Position numbers and translations under genes: made by a program. Below, piece after piece: positions 37,660 to 46,853 of a stretch of DNA of 64,000 nucleotides; positions within the stretch are counted from its first letter, which is position 1; every line of letters starts with the position of its first letter. Source of the DNA: Phenylobacterium koreense (GTDB lineage Bacteria > Pseudomonadota > Alphaproteobacteria > Caulobacterales > Caulobacteraceae); assembly GCF_040545335.1 (NCBI RefSeq), contig NZ_JBEPLU010000002.1, forward strand, positions 434,001 to 498,000, read 5' to 3'. The notes under the pieces were generated by a model. The model was not told the DNA's origin. It saw only the letters and a program-made list of their open reading frames with translations, and ran no database searches.

Positions 37660-38384
37660 CTCCAGTAGAAGTAGCGCCAGGCCTTCTGGAAGCCGGCGCG
37701 GCGATAGAGGCTGCGCGCGACCTCGTTGCCCTCTTCGACCTGCAGGAAGACCTGCTCGATGCGCCGGGCCTGGGCGGACCGGGCCAGGCCCGCCAGGACG
37801 CGGCCGGCCAGGCCTTCGCCGCGGCGAGCCAGGTCGGTGCGCATGCCATGCACGCTGGCCCAGCCGTAGCCGAAGGCGGCGACGCCGACCGCCAGCATCC
37901 GCTCCCCCTCCCCGATCCCGCCATAGACGGCGTCCGGCGAGCGACTCAGCGCGGCCACCCGGTTGGCCCCATCGGCCGGATCGAAGCCCTCGCTGGTGAA
38001 AACGGAGGCCCAGGCGCCCACGGGCGCGCCGCAGACGTCGGCCGGCTCGCCGCGCGCCGCGGCGATCATGCCGGTCGCGGTCCCGATCTTCACGAGGGTC
38101 GGCTGTTCGGGGCGGTAGCCGCGGCGGGTCAGTTCGTCTCGGAGGCCCTGCAGGCCGGGCGGGTCGCCGATCCGGAAGGCTGGCGCAAGGCCGCGCTCGA
38201 CATAGGCCGCCTCGATGGCGTCGAGCACCGCGGCGTCGGGGGCGAGGTCATGGCTCAGCGGAACCGCGCTGCGAGCCCGATGGATGGTTCCGGGATCGAG
38301 CGCGACCAGCCAGCCGCCGATCTCCAGGACTTCGCGTGGCGCGACGGCCGCGACCGTCGCCCGCTCGATCGCCTCGACGTCCAT
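37656..38384 (-). CDS. GNAT family N-acetyltransferase
   Basis: A 242-residue protein with a C-terminal GNAT domain (about 125-240). The acetyl-CoA loop is visible in MRTDLARRGEGLAGRVL and the beta-5/alpha-4 region in VEEGNEVARSLYRRAGFQ. The N-terminal half is less recognisable and may be a second degenerate GNAT repeat. The target is unknown. Its ATG overlaps the smpB stop (TGATG), so it is the last gene of dapA-smpB-GNAT. Confidence 0.83.
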   Translation of the reverse strand: MDVEAIERATVAAVAPREVLEIGGWLVALDPGTIHRARSAVPLSHDLAPDAAVLDAIEAAYVERGLAPAFRIGDPPGLQGLRDELTRRGYRPEQPTLVKIGTATGMIAAARGEPADVCGAPVGAWASVFTSEGFDPADGANRVAALSRSPDAVYGGIGEGERMLAVGVAAFGYGWASVHGMRTDLARRGEGLAGRVLAGLARSAQARRIEQVFLQVEEGNEVARSLYRRAGFQKAWRYFYWS

Positions 38385-38839
38385 CAGCCGCGGTCGCGCA
38401 GCAGCCGGGCCTTGTCGCGCTGCCAGTCGCGCTCGGCGGTCGCCTCGCGCTTGTCGTGCAGCTTCTTGCCCTTGGCCATCGAGATTTCGAGCTTCGCCAG
38501 GCCCTTGTCGTTCCAATAGAGCTTGGTCGGAATGATGGTCCGGCCTTCCCGCTGCACGGCCCCGATCAGCCGATCGAGCTGCTTGCGATGCAGCAGCAGC
38601 TTCCGGTGCCGCCGGGGCTCATGATTGAAGCGGTTGGCCTGGGCGAAGGGCGGGATGTCGGCGTTGATCAGCATCACCTCGTCCCCTTCGACGGAGACGT
38701 AGGATTCGGCGATGTTGGCGCGGCCGGTGCGCAGCGACTTCACCTCCGAGCCGGTCAGCACGATGCCGGCCTCGAAGGGTTCCTCGAGGAAATAGTCGTA
38801 CCGGGCGCGCCGGTTCTCTGCGATGACCTTGCCCGCCAT
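38384..38839 (-). CDS. smpB: SsrA-binding protein SmpB
   Basis: SmpB brings tmRNA to stalled ribosomes for trans-translation, which in Caulobacter is tied to cell-cycle timing. The beta-barrel core shows [26 protein letters not shown] and [11 protein letters not shown]. The basic C-terminal tail ([20 protein letters not shown]) decodes the A site. It has 151 residues. The start at 38839 overlaps the dapA stop. Confidence 0.96.
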   Translation of the reverse strand: MAGKVIAENRRARYDYFLEEPFEAGIVLTGSEVKSLRTGRANIAESYVSVEGDEVMLINADIPPFAQANRFNHEPRRHRKLLLHRKQLDRLIGAVQREGRTIIPTKLYWNDKGLAKLEISMAKGKKLHDKREATAERDWQRDKARLLRDRG

Positions 38840-39723
38840 CAGACGACGCCGGCTTCCCTCATCGCAGCCAGGACCTCGGCGCGGCTGGCTTCCGACGCCG
38901 GCGTGATCGGCAGGCGCGCGTCCTCCAGGCACAGGCCCAGATGCGCCAGGGCGAACTTGGTCGGCGACGGCGAGGCGTCGGTGAACAGCGACTTGTGCAG
39001 GCGGAACAGGCGGTCCTGCCAGTAGAGCGCCGTCTTCCAGTCATGCGCCATGGCGGCGTTGAAGAAGGTCGCGCAGAGGTCCGGCGCCACGTTGGCGGTC
39101 ACCGAGATGCAACCGTGGCCGCCATGGGCCATGTGGCCGAGCGCGGTCGGATCGTCGCCCGACAGCATCACCCAATCCTCGCCGCACAGCAGGCGCTGGG
39201 CGGTCGCACGGGTCATGTCGCCGGTGGCGTCCTTGACGCCGACGATGTTCGGCAGCTTGGCCAACCGCGCCAGGGTGTCGTTCGAGATGTCCACCGAGGT
39301 GCGCGAGGGCACGTTGTAGACCAGCACCGGAAGCTGCACCGCCTCGTTGATCGCCGCATAGTGGGCGTAGAGGCCCTCCTGGCTGGGGCGATTGTAGTAG
39401 GGCGTGACCACGAGCGCCGCGTCCGCGCCGACGGCCTTGGCGTGCGCCACCAGCTCGATGGCCTCCTCGGTGGAGTTGGAGCCGGCGCCGGCGACCACCG
39501 GGACCCGGCCGGCGGCCGTCTTCACCGCCAGCTCGACCACGCGCCGGTGCTCGTCGTGGGAAAGGGTCGCAGTTTCCCCGGTCGTGCCCACCGGCACGAT
39601 GCCGTGCACGCCGCCGGCGATCTGGCGCTCGGCGAGCGCGACGAACGCTTTCTCGTCCACGGCGCCGTCGCGGAACGGAGTCACCAACGCGGGCATGACG
39701 CCCTTGAACAAAACTTCTGACAT
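38839..39723 (-). CDS. dapA: 4-hydroxy-tetrahydrodipicolinate synthase
   Basis: DapA starts the lysine/diaminopimelate branch from pyruvate and aspartate semialdehyde. Recognisable: [23 protein letters not shown], the Tyr of [20 protein letters not shown] and the Schiff-base Lys in VGVKDATGD; 294 residues. It heads the dapA-smpB-GNAT operon and is divergent from the lytic transglycosylase, so both genes of this junction concern peptidoglycan. Confidence 0.96.
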   Translation of the reverse strand: MSEVLFKGVMPALVTPFRDGAVDEKAFVALAERQIAGGVHGIVPVGTTGETATLSHDEHRRVVELAVKTAAGRVPVVAGAGSNSTEEAIELVAHAKAVGADAALVVTPYYNRPSQEGLYAHYAAINEAVQLPVLVYNVPSRTSVDISNDTLARLAKLPNIVGVKDATGDMTRATAQRLLCGEDWVMLSGDDPTALGHMAHGGHGCISVTANVAPDLCATFFNAAMAHDWKTALYWQDRLFRLHKSLFTDASPSPTKFALAHLGLCLEDARLPITPASEASRAEVLAAMREAGVV

Positions 39724-39833
39724 GGTCTGCAAAAAGCCGTGAAGAGAAGGCCAGTTGTTGCGGCCTAAAGATTTGGCCGGACAATATGGCGGCGCACCCC
39801 TGCGCCGCAACATATCTAGTTCCCTTTTCCGCG

Positions 39834-42002
39834 ATGGAGTTCCCCACCTTGGCTCGCAAGGCCCGCAAAGCGTTTCTGAGCACCGCCTCCGTCCTTCTTC
39901 TCGCGACGGTGGCCAACGCCCAGCAGGCGCCGACACAAGGCGCCCCCGCGCCGGGGCCCTACACGCCGTTCGCCCAGGGCCCGCGGCCCATCGAGCTGAA
40001 CCAGACGCCGCCGACGGGCGCCTATGCGCGCCTGTCCATGACCGACTCGGCCACCCTGCGTTCAGCGCTCGCCGCGGCCAAGCGCCGCGACGCCATGACC
40101 GCGCGCAGCGCCATCGCCGCCCTGACCGATCCGACCGCCAAGAAGCTGGCCACCTGGGCGCTGATCGACACCGCGCCCGACGCCATGTCGTTCTACGAAC
40201 TCGACCAGGCCCGTCGCGACCTGAAAGGCTGGCCGCGCCCGGCCCGGCGGCAACAGGCGGCCGAGAAGCTGATCGAGACCTCCGGCAAGTCGCCCAAGGA
40301 GATCATCGCCTGGTTCGACGGCGCCGAGCCGCAGACCGCCGAGGGCGGCATGGCCCTGGCCAGCGCCTATCAGGCCACAGGCGACCAGAAGAAAGCCGCC
40401 AACCTCATTCGCGGGTTCTGGCGCGACCGGCTGTTCGAACAGCCGCAGCAGCAGGCCATGCTGGCGCGCTTCGGCGCGCTGCTGACGCCGGAAGACCACG
40501 TCCGCCGGGCCGACATCCTGCTCTATGGCCCGCAAGGCCCGGCCGCGCGCGACATCCTGCCCCTGCTGCCGCCCGACCAGCTTCAGGCGGCCCAGGTCCG
40601 CATGGCCTACCGCTCGGGCCTGGCCACCGCGAACGAGATGGCCGCCGCCTTGCCGGCGAACCTCGTCAACAGCCCCGGCGTCGCCTTCGAGCGGGCCAGC
40701 TACTATCGCCAGCGCAACCTTGAGACCCTGGCGATCGGCAATCTGCGCTACTTCCCGACCGACCTGGCGCACGGGGACATGGCGAGCCGCATCTGGGCCG
40801 AGCGTTACCGGCTGATCCTGTACGCCCTGCGCAACGGCGACGCGGCCGGCGCCTATGCGGCGGCGGCCAACAGCGGACTGACCTCCGGCGGACCGGCGGC
40901 CGACGCCGAGTTCTACGCCGGCTGGATCGCCCTCACCCGCCTGAAGAACCCTGCCCAGGCCCAGGTCCACTTCGCCAACCTCGAACGGATCGGGCAATCG
41001 CCGATCACCCGCGGCCGCGCCTTCTACTGGCTGGGCCGTTCGGCCGAGGCGCGCGGCGACGACACGTCCGCCCGTGGCTATTACGGGGCCGGAGCGCAGT
41101 ATTACACGACCTTCTACGGCCAGCTCGCCGCCGAGAAGCTCGGCCAGCGCCTGGTCCTGGCTTCGGATCCGAAGCTCACCGCCACCGACCACGCCCGCTT
41201 CGAGGGCCGCGAAACCGTGCGGGCCGCCCGGATGCTGAGCGAAGCGGGCGAACGCGATCTGCTAAAGACCTTCATCCTGGCCCTCGACGACATCCTGCCG
41301 ACGGTCGAGGAACAGGCCCTGCTGGTCGACTTCGCGCGCTCGACCACCGACCAGGACACCTCCATGCGCGTGGTGCGTACGGCGGCCCAGCGCGGCTTCA
41401 TCCTGACAGAGCGCGGCTATCCGGTCCGCACGCCGCCGTCGGCGCCCGGCGCGCCGGAGCTGCCGCTGACCCTCGGCATCACCCGGCAGGAAAGCGGCTT
41501 CGACCCCATGGTCCGGTCCGGCGCCGACGCACGCGGGATGATGCAGCTGCTGCCCGCCACCGCCGCCTCCACCGCCCGTCAGATCGGGGTGAGCTTCGAC
41601 GCCTCGATGCTCTATCAGCCGGACTACAACATGCAGATCGGCCAGGCCTTCCTTGGCCGCCAGGTCAGCAACTTCTCCGGCTCGTATCCGATGGCGATCG
41701 CCGCCTACAACGCCGGTCCCGGCCGGCCGCCCCAGTGGGTGACCTTCTGCGGCGACCCCCGCGGGGCGACCACCGACCCGATCGACTTCATCGAGTGCAT
41801 CCCGTTCACCGAGACCCGCAACTACGTCATGCGGGTGATGGAGGGCATGCAGGTCTATCGCGCCCGGCTGAACGGCGGTTCGGCGCCGATCACCCTGACC
41901 GCCGACCTCAAGCGCGGGGCCTATGGCGCCTATGCGGGCCCGACCGAGACGGCGCCGCCCGCGCCGGTGGCCGGCAGCAACGCTCCGATTCCAAACCCTT
42001 AG
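39834..42002 (+). CDS. slt: Soluble lytic murein transglycosylase
   Basis: A periplasmic 722-residue enzyme cleaving peptidoglycan glycan strands with formation of 1,6-anhydroMurNAc. A signal peptide is seen (about 1-31, ending ANAQ). A long alpha-helical superhelix follows (about 60-530), then the C-terminal SLT domain. The catalytic Glu is about residue 553 in TRQESGF, with [11 protein letters not shown] and [10 protein letters not shown] downstream. ATG at 39834 fits the signal peptide; an in-frame codon at 39786 would add 16 residues. Confidence 0.92.
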   Translation: MEFPTLARKARKAFLSTASVLLLATVANAQQAPTQGAPAPGPYTPFAQGPRPIELNQTPPTGAYARLSMTDSATLRSALAAAKRRDAMTARSAIAALTDPTAKKLATWALIDTAPDAMSFYELDQARRDLKGWPRPARRQQAAEKLIETSGKSPKEIIAWFDGAEPQTAEGGMALASAYQATGDQKKAANLIRGFWRDRLFEQPQQQAMLARFGALLTPEDHVRRADILLYGPQGPAARDILPLLPPDQLQAAQVRMAYRSGLATANEMAAALPANLVNSPGVAFERASYYRQRNLETLAIGNLRYFPTDLAHGDMASRIWAERYRLILYALRNGDAAGAYAAAANSGLTSGGPAADAEFYAGWIALTRLKNPAQAQVHFANLERIGQSPITRGRAFYWLGRSAEARGDDTSARGYYGAGAQYYTTFYGQLAAEKLGQRLVLASDPKLTATDHARFEGRETVRAARMLSEAGERDLLKTFILALDDILPTVEEQALLVDFARSTTDQDTSMRVVRTAAQRGFILTERGYPVRTPPSAPGAPELPLTLGITRQESGFDPMVRSGADARGMMQLLPATAASTARQIGVSFDASMLYQPDYNMQIGQAFLGRQVSNFSGSYPMAIAAYNAGPGRPPQWVTFCGDPRGATTDPIDFIECIPFTETRNYVMRVMEGMQVYRARLNGGSAPITLTADLKRGAYGAYAGPTETAPPAPVAGSNAPIPNP

Positions 42003-42092
42003 GACAGAAAGCTCAACCTTCGGCTGCCGCGCAGCCGCTTCCACACTTCGCCCGCCAGGAATAGGGTTACCCGACAACCTGGGGAAACCAGC

Positions 42093-44012
42093 GTGCCTCC
42101 CAACGGCGGGTCTGTGGTATCGCGCGTCCCCCCCGACAGCTCGACGTTGGACTTCCTGCAGGACGGCGGCGAGATGGGGGTGCTGATCCGCGCGCATGAC
42201 TGGGCGCGCACGCCGCTCGGCGCGCCCAGGGGCTGGCCGCAGTCGCTCAAGACGATCGTGCGGCTGCTGCTGACCACCCGCCATCCGATGGTCGTCTGGT
42301 GGGGTCCCGAGCTCATCCAGATCTACAACGACGCCTACTCGCTCTCCATCGGACCGGAGCGGCACCCGAGCACCCTCGGCCAGCGCGCGAAGGACTGCTG
42401 GGCCGAGACCTGGCCGGTGATCGGGCCGCAGATCGAACAGGTGATGTCCGGCGGCCCCGGCACCTGGCACGAGAACCAGTTGGCGCCGATCACCCGCAAC
42501 GGCCACCTGGAAGAGGTCTACTGGACCTACAGCTTCAGCCCGATCCACGACGAGGCGGCCCGGAACGCGGTCGGCGGCGTGCTGGTGGTCTGCAGCGAAA
42601 CCACCGAGATCGTCCTGGCCCAGAAGCGACGGACCGAGGAGGCCGAGCGCTGGTGGCGAATTTTCGAACAGGCCCCCAGCTTCATCGGGATCATGCGCGG
42701 CCCCGAGCACGTGCACGAGTTCGTCAACGCGTCCCATCGCCGGCTGTTCAACAGCCAATCGTGGCTGGGCCGACCCGTACGCGAAGCCTTTCCCGAGATC
42801 GCCGACCAGGGGTTCTTCGAGCTTCTTGACCAGGTCTACGAGACCGGCGAGCGGCTGGTCTTCGCGGCCACGCCGGTGCGCTACCACCGTGCGCCCGACG
42901 CGCCCGAAGAAACCCGCTACCTAGACTTCGTCTACGCCCCGATCATCGAGGACGGCCAGGTCACAGGCATCTTCTGCGAAGGCTTCGACGTCACCGAAGC
43001 GATCTGCGCGACCAAGGCCCTGCGCGACAGCGAGGAGCAGCTTCGCCTCGCCAGCGAAGCGGCGGAGGTGGGCTTCTGGGACCTGGACGTCCCTTCCGAC
43101 ACGCTCTTTCTCTCGCCACGCATCCGGAAGATGTTCGGCCTGCCGCAGGACACGCCCCTGACGCCGCGCGACGTCGCAGCCTGCATCCACCCTGGGGACG
43201 TGGATCGGGTCTCGGCGGCCTTCGCCGCGGCCTTAGATCCCAAGAGCTGCGCGCTGTACGACGTGGAGTTCCGCACGATCGGTCGCGAAGACCGGGTGGT
43301 CCGCTGGGTGGCCATGAAGGGGCGCGGGATCTTCGAGCCCGACGGGCGCTGCGTGCGGGTCGTTGGCGCGGCGCTCGACATCACCAGCCGCAAGACCACC
43401 GAGGCCCATCTGCGCCTGATGGTCAATGAGCTGAACCATCGGGTGAAGAACTCGCTGGCCATCGTGCAGGCCATCGCCGCCCAGACGCTGCGCGGCGACG
43501 CTGTCCCCGACGAGGTGCGCGAGGCCTTTACGGACCGGCTGCTCGCCCTGTCCAAGGCCCATGACGTCCTCACTGATGAGCGTTGGGTCGGCGCCAGCCT
43601 GCACGACCTGGCCCGCCAGGCCGCCGAGCCCTATGAGACCGACGGAGCCGGCCGCTTCGTGATCGAAGGCCCGCCGGTCAATCTCAATCCGAAGAGCGCG
43701 ATCGCCGTCGCCCTGGCCTTCCATGAACTGGCGACCAACGCCGCCAAGTACGGCGCACTCTCCACCCCGGAAGGGAAGGTGTCGATCAGGTGGTCCACCC
43801 GCACGGACGCCGAGGGCACGCACCTTCATCTCACCTGGCAGGAGACGGGCGGCCCGCAGGTCAGCGCGCCGACGACGACCGGGTTCGGGGCGAGGCTGCT
43901 GACGAAGGGACTGGCCGCGGAGCTCCGCGGCGCCGTCGACCTCGCCTACCCTCCCAGCGGCGTCACCTGCACGATAGACGCCCTAGTCACGGATCGCCCT
44001 GCGGCGGCCTGA
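42093..44012 (+). CDS. PAS-containing HWE-family sensor histidine kinase
   Basis: A 639-residue soluble kinase with three PAS-like regions (about 35-175, 185-310 and 310-445) and a C-terminal HWE/HisKA_2 kinase domain. The phosphorylated His is residue 449 in NELNHRVKNSLAIVQ, and FHELATNAAKYGAL is the N box. There is no transmembrane segment, so it senses a cytoplasmic signal. No response regulator lies beside it. HWE/HisKA_2 kinases often feed PhyR in the alphaproteobacterial general stress response, which is relevant given the EcfG sites in this window. The GTG start has GGGGAAA about 5 nt upstream. Confidence 0.9.
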   Translation: MPPNGGSVVSRVPPDSSTLDFLQDGGEMGVLIRAHDWARTPLGAPRGWPQSLKTIVRLLLTTRHPMVVWWGPELIQIYNDAYSLSIGPERHPSTLGQRAKDCWAETWPVIGPQIEQVMSGGPGTWHENQLAPITRNGHLEEVYWTYSFSPIHDEAARNAVGGVLVVCSETTEIVLAQKRRTEEAERWWRIFEQAPSFIGIMRGPEHVHEFVNASHRRLFNSQSWLGRPVREAFPEIADQGFFELLDQVYETGERLVFAATPVRYHRAPDAPEETRYLDFVYAPIIEDGQVTGIFCEGFDVTEAICATKALRDSEEQLRLASEAAEVGFWDLDVPSDTLFLSPRIRKMFGLPQDTPLTPRDVAACIHPGDVDRVSAAFAAALDPKSCALYDVEFRTIGREDRVVRWVAMKGRGIFEPDGRCVRVVGAALDITSRKTTEAHLRLMVNELNHRVKNSLAIVQAIAAQTLRGDAVPDEVREAFTDRLLALSKAHDVLTDERWVGASLHDLARQAAEPYETDGAGRFVIEGPPVNLNPKSAIAVALAFHELATNAAKYGALSTPEGKVSIRWSTRTDAEGTHLHLTWQETGGPQVSAPTTTGFGARLLTKGLAAELRGAVDLAYPPSGVTCTIDALVTDRPAAA

Positions 44013-44025
44013 ATATAAGGGAGGA

Positions 44026-44844
44026 TCAGCCGAGGGTGGCGGGGTTGGGGCCTATGCGGCCGCCGGCGTCGTCCAGGGCGGCGATGGCGGCCATGTCCTC
44101 GGCGTCCAGGGCGAAGTCGAAGACCGCGAAGTTCTGGCGTACGCGGTCGGGGTTCGCCGACTTCGGGATCACCATGAAGCCGCTGTCGAGATGCCAGCGG
44201 ATGACGGCCTGGGCCGGGGTCTTGCCGTGCTTGGCGGCGATCGCCGCGATCACCGGATCCTGCAGCAGCGTCCCCTGGCCGAGCGGGCTCCAGCACTCGG
44301 TGACGATGCCCAACTCGGCGTGCGCGGCGCGCAGGTCGGCCTGCTGGAAGCGGGGGTGCAGCTCGATCTGGTTCACCGCCGGCACGACGCCGGTCTCATC
44401 GACGATCCGGCGCAGGTGGTCGGGGTTGAAGTTGGAGACGCCGATCGAGCGGACGCGCCCCTCCTCCTTCAGCCGCACCAGCGCCTTCCAGCTTTCGACG
44501 TAGAGGTTCTGGGTCGGGCACGGCCAGTGGATCAGATAGAGTTCGACGCTTTCGCGGCCCAGCCGCTGCAGCGATTTGTCGAAGGCGCGCAGGGCGCGGT
44601 CGTAGCCCTGGCTCTCGTTCCACAGCTTGGTGGTGACGGCCACCTCGCCGACTCCGGCCGCGGCGAGACCCGCCCCGACGCCGGTCTCGTTCTGGTAGAC
44701 CGCAGCGGTGTCTACATGGCGATAGCCGGCCTCGACCGCCGCCTTGACGATCACGGCCGCCTCGTCGTCGGGAACCTGCCAGACCCCGAGGCCAAGCTGA
44801 GGGAGGCTCGCGCCGTCGTTGAAGGTGATCAGCGGCTGGTCCAT
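44026..44844 (-). CDS. Aldo/keto reductase
   Basis: A 272-residue NADPH-dependent reductase of the AKR5/2,5-diketogluconate reductase type. The catalytic tetrad is visible: Asp in VDTAAVY, Tyr in the same motif, Lys in TTKLW and His in LIHWP. The cofactor loop is IPKSANPDRVRQN. The start at 44844 gives a standard length. It is divergent from the cyclophilin gene; a palindrome lies between. Confidence 0.92.
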   Translation of the reverse strand: MDQPLITFNDGASLPQLGLGVWQVPDDEAAVIVKAAVEAGYRHVDTAAVYQNETGVGAGLAAAGVGEVAVTTKLWNESQGYDRALRAFDKSLQRLGRESVELYLIHWPCPTQNLYVESWKALVRLKEEGRVRSIGVSNFNPDHLRRIVDETGVVPAVNQIELHPRFQQADLRAAHAELGIVTECWSPLGQGTLLQDPVIAAIAAKHGKTPAQAVIRWHLDSGFMVIPKSANPDRVRQNFAVFDFALDAEDMAAIAALDDAGGRIGPNPATLG

Positions 44845-45004
44845 CGAATGGTCCTCTAATCCCGGAAGGATGCCGAAGATTGGCTCAGCCCGAGCCGGGC
44901 GCAAGGCGCGGCCTCGGCGATATTTTTTAAGGCTGTGTGAAGGCCCTTCAACCCAAGCATCCACAAGCAGACGCTGTGGCCGACGCGTTACCGAGCAGCG
45001 ATAA

Positions 45005-45021
45005 TGTAAGCTGTCATTACA
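45005..45021. promoter_or_regulatory. Inverted repeat, possible TetR-type operator
   Basis: TGTAA-N7-TTACA in the 291-bp gap between divergent AKR and cyclophilin genes. The form and 17-bp length suit a TetR-family dimer; the regulator is not known. The rest of the gap shows nothing I can name. Confidence 0.35.
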
Positions 45022-45135
45022 ATGCCGCATGTGTCGGCGCGCGGCGGCCGCAGCCCATTGTCACATTTGACCTCGCCTTCCTTACGCGGCCCGTGCAAGC
45101 CGCTAGAATCGAGAGCAGCAAGGAGCAGATCGCGC

Positions 45136-45747
45136 ATGAGCGGCATGACCATCGAACGCCGGAACCTGGTCGTCGGCGGCGGGCTGGCCCTCGCCGCGCC
45201 TAGCATCGTCAGGGCCGCGCCCGGCAAGCCGCGCGTGGTCATCAAGACCGGCCGCGGACCGATCATCGTGGAGCTAGAGGCCGGCAAGGCGCCGCTGACC
45301 TCCGCCAATTTCCTGCGCTATGTGGACGCCAAGTCCTATGACGGCGGAACCTTCTTCCGCGCCGCGCGCACGCCGGGCGTGAAGAAGGACGGCACCATCG
45401 TCGGGGCCCCGGACGCCAAGGTCCGCCCCTTCCCGCCGATCCGACACGAAAGCACCACCAAGACCGGCCTGCGCCACCTCAACGGCACGCTGTCGCTGGG
45501 CCGGTTCGCACCCGGCACGGCGACCAACAACTTCTTCATCTGCGTCGGCGACCAGCCCTATCTGGACGCCCATCCGGGAGAGCCGGGCGACAACCTCGGC
45601 TACGCGGCTTTCGGCCGAGTGGTGGAGGGCATGGCGGTGGCGGAGAAAATCCTGTCCCTTCCGACCAACGGCGAGACCAAGTTCGCCGACCAGCGCGGCC
45701 AATGGCTGAAGCCGCCGGTGCCGATCGTGAGCATGCGCCGCGCCTGA
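45136..45747 (+). CDS. Exported peptidylprolyl isomerase (cyclophilin)
   Basis: A 203-residue cyclophilin-type prolyl isomerase. The N-terminus ERRNLVVGGGLALAAPSIVRA is a signal peptide with a twin-arginine look (RRN followed by hydrophobics), suggesting Tat export to the periplasm. The cyclophilin core is seen in FFRAAR, GTLSLGRFAPGTATNNFFICVGD and YAAFGRVVEGMAVAEKI. The start at 45136 is chosen to expose this signal; an upstream in-frame extension to 45022 has no support. Confidence 0.88.
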   Translation: MSGMTIERRNLVVGGGLALAAPSIVRAAPGKPRVVIKTGRGPIIVELEAGKAPLTSANFLRYVDAKSYDGGTFFRAARTPGVKKDGTIVGAPDAKVRPFPPIRHESTTKTGLRHLNGTLSLGRFAPGTATNNFFICVGDQPYLDAHPGEPGDNLGYAAFGRVVEGMAVAEKILSLPTNGETKFADQRGQWLKPPVPIVSMRRA

Positions 45748-45918
45748 TCGAAGGCCCTTGGCGGAGCTGGCCCCGCCCACGGTTAGGGCTGGGCGTGGGC
45801 GGAGCCGTTGCTCGACTTGTCAGAGTATCTGACGGGGATTCAACTCACGCCCGGGCCGCTCGTTCCCGGTTAGATTGCATTTGTCTCGGGGATGTCGCCG
45901 GAGCCAGGCCCGACGATC

Positions 45919-45962
45919 GGCCCCGCTCCGGGCTTGGGGACTGCGTGACAGGGAGCGGGGCC
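45919..45962. terminator. Hairpin between convergent cyclophilin and TetR genes
   Basis: An 11-bp perfect inverted repeat (GGCCCCGCTCC with GGAGCGGGGCC) with a 22-nt loop, in the 288-bp gap between convergent genes. It may be a bidirectional terminator; the loop is unusually long. Nothing else is recognised in the gap. Confidence 0.4.
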
Positions 45963-46035
45963 ATCGCCAGGATCAGGGGGGTCCTGACGCTCTGGAAAAT
46001 TCCCCTCGACGAAAGGCGTTCCCTAGCGCCGCGCC

Positions 46036-46671
46036 TCAATCGGCCAGCAGGCCGTACATCAGGCCCTCAAGGGTGACCGCCAGCAGTTCGTCGGTAGGCG
46101 CCCAGCCGAATTTCGGCCGGGTGATCATCAGGGCCACGACACCATGACACGAGGCCCACAACGCCTGGGCGGCGCTGTCGGCCGTGCCGGTCCTCAGCCG
46201 GCCCTCGGCGGCGATCTCGCGGACCACGCCGGAGAAGATCTCGTAGCACTGGGCGCCCAGGTCGGCGGTGGCGTCTTCCTCGGTGATCACCGCGGAAGGC
46301 CGCTCGGTGCTGCAGAACACCAGCTCGTAGGCGTTGGGATGCTCGAGTCCCCAGCGCATGTAGCTGTCCAGCATCTGCTTGACCCGCGACGCCGGATCGA
46401 TGGGACGGGCCGCGATCTCGGCGTTGCGCTCCAGCAGGTTGCGGATCGTCGCCTGGCAGATCTCCAACAGGATGCAGGCCTTGTCGGGGAAGTGCATGTA
46501 GAGGGCGGTGGAGGACACGCCCACCTCGTCGGCGATCTTGCGGATCGTCGCGCCTTCGTAGCCCTCGGCCACGAAGATGCGTTCGGCCGCCTCCAGGATC
46601 TCCGCACGGCGAAGATGGCCATCGCCCTTGGGCTTTCGCGCCGATCGCCGCGTCGTCACCGTCGTCGTCAA
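46036..46671 (-). CDS. TetR family transcriptional regulator
   Basis: A 211-residue repressor. The helix-turn-helix is clear at about residues 25-65 (ILEAAERIFVAEGYEGATIRKIADEVGVSSTALYMHFPDK). The ligand domain (about 75-205) resembles the WHG/TetR_C type with RWGLEHPNAYELVF. The TTG at 46671 is chosen because GGAGGGT lies 6 nt upstream; the extension to 46764 has no ribosome site. It is divergent from the transglutaminase-GNAT gene, a likely target. Confidence 0.87.
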   Translation of the reverse strand: MTTTVTTRRSARKPKGDGHLRRAEILEAAERIFVAEGYEGATIRKIADEVGVSSTALYMHFPDKACILLEICQATIRNLLERNAEIAARPIDPASRVKQMLDSYMRWGLEHPNAYELVFCSTERPSAVITEEDATADLGAQCYEIFSGVVREIAAEGRLRTGTADSAAQALWASCHGVVALMITRPKFGWAPTDELLAVTLEGLMYGLLAD

Positions 46672-46853
46672 CGCACTACCCTCCGAGTCCTTTCGCTGTA
46701 ACAAACGGAAACCAAAAAGAACACCGTTGCAAGTCCGGCGCGGGAAAACCCGAACCAATTCCATGGCTAAGAGCCATCATATTCCGCAGCGTCAACCCCT
46801 GGTTTTTGACCATTCCCCTTGCAAGCTCGCGCTCTGCGCTGCCGAATACCACG

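Noticed and set aside
45842..45866. GGAAC-N16-AGTT on the minus strand as another EcfG promoter
   Set aside because: It points into the back of the cyclophilin gene with no gene or hairpin to serve, and its -10 box is weaker.
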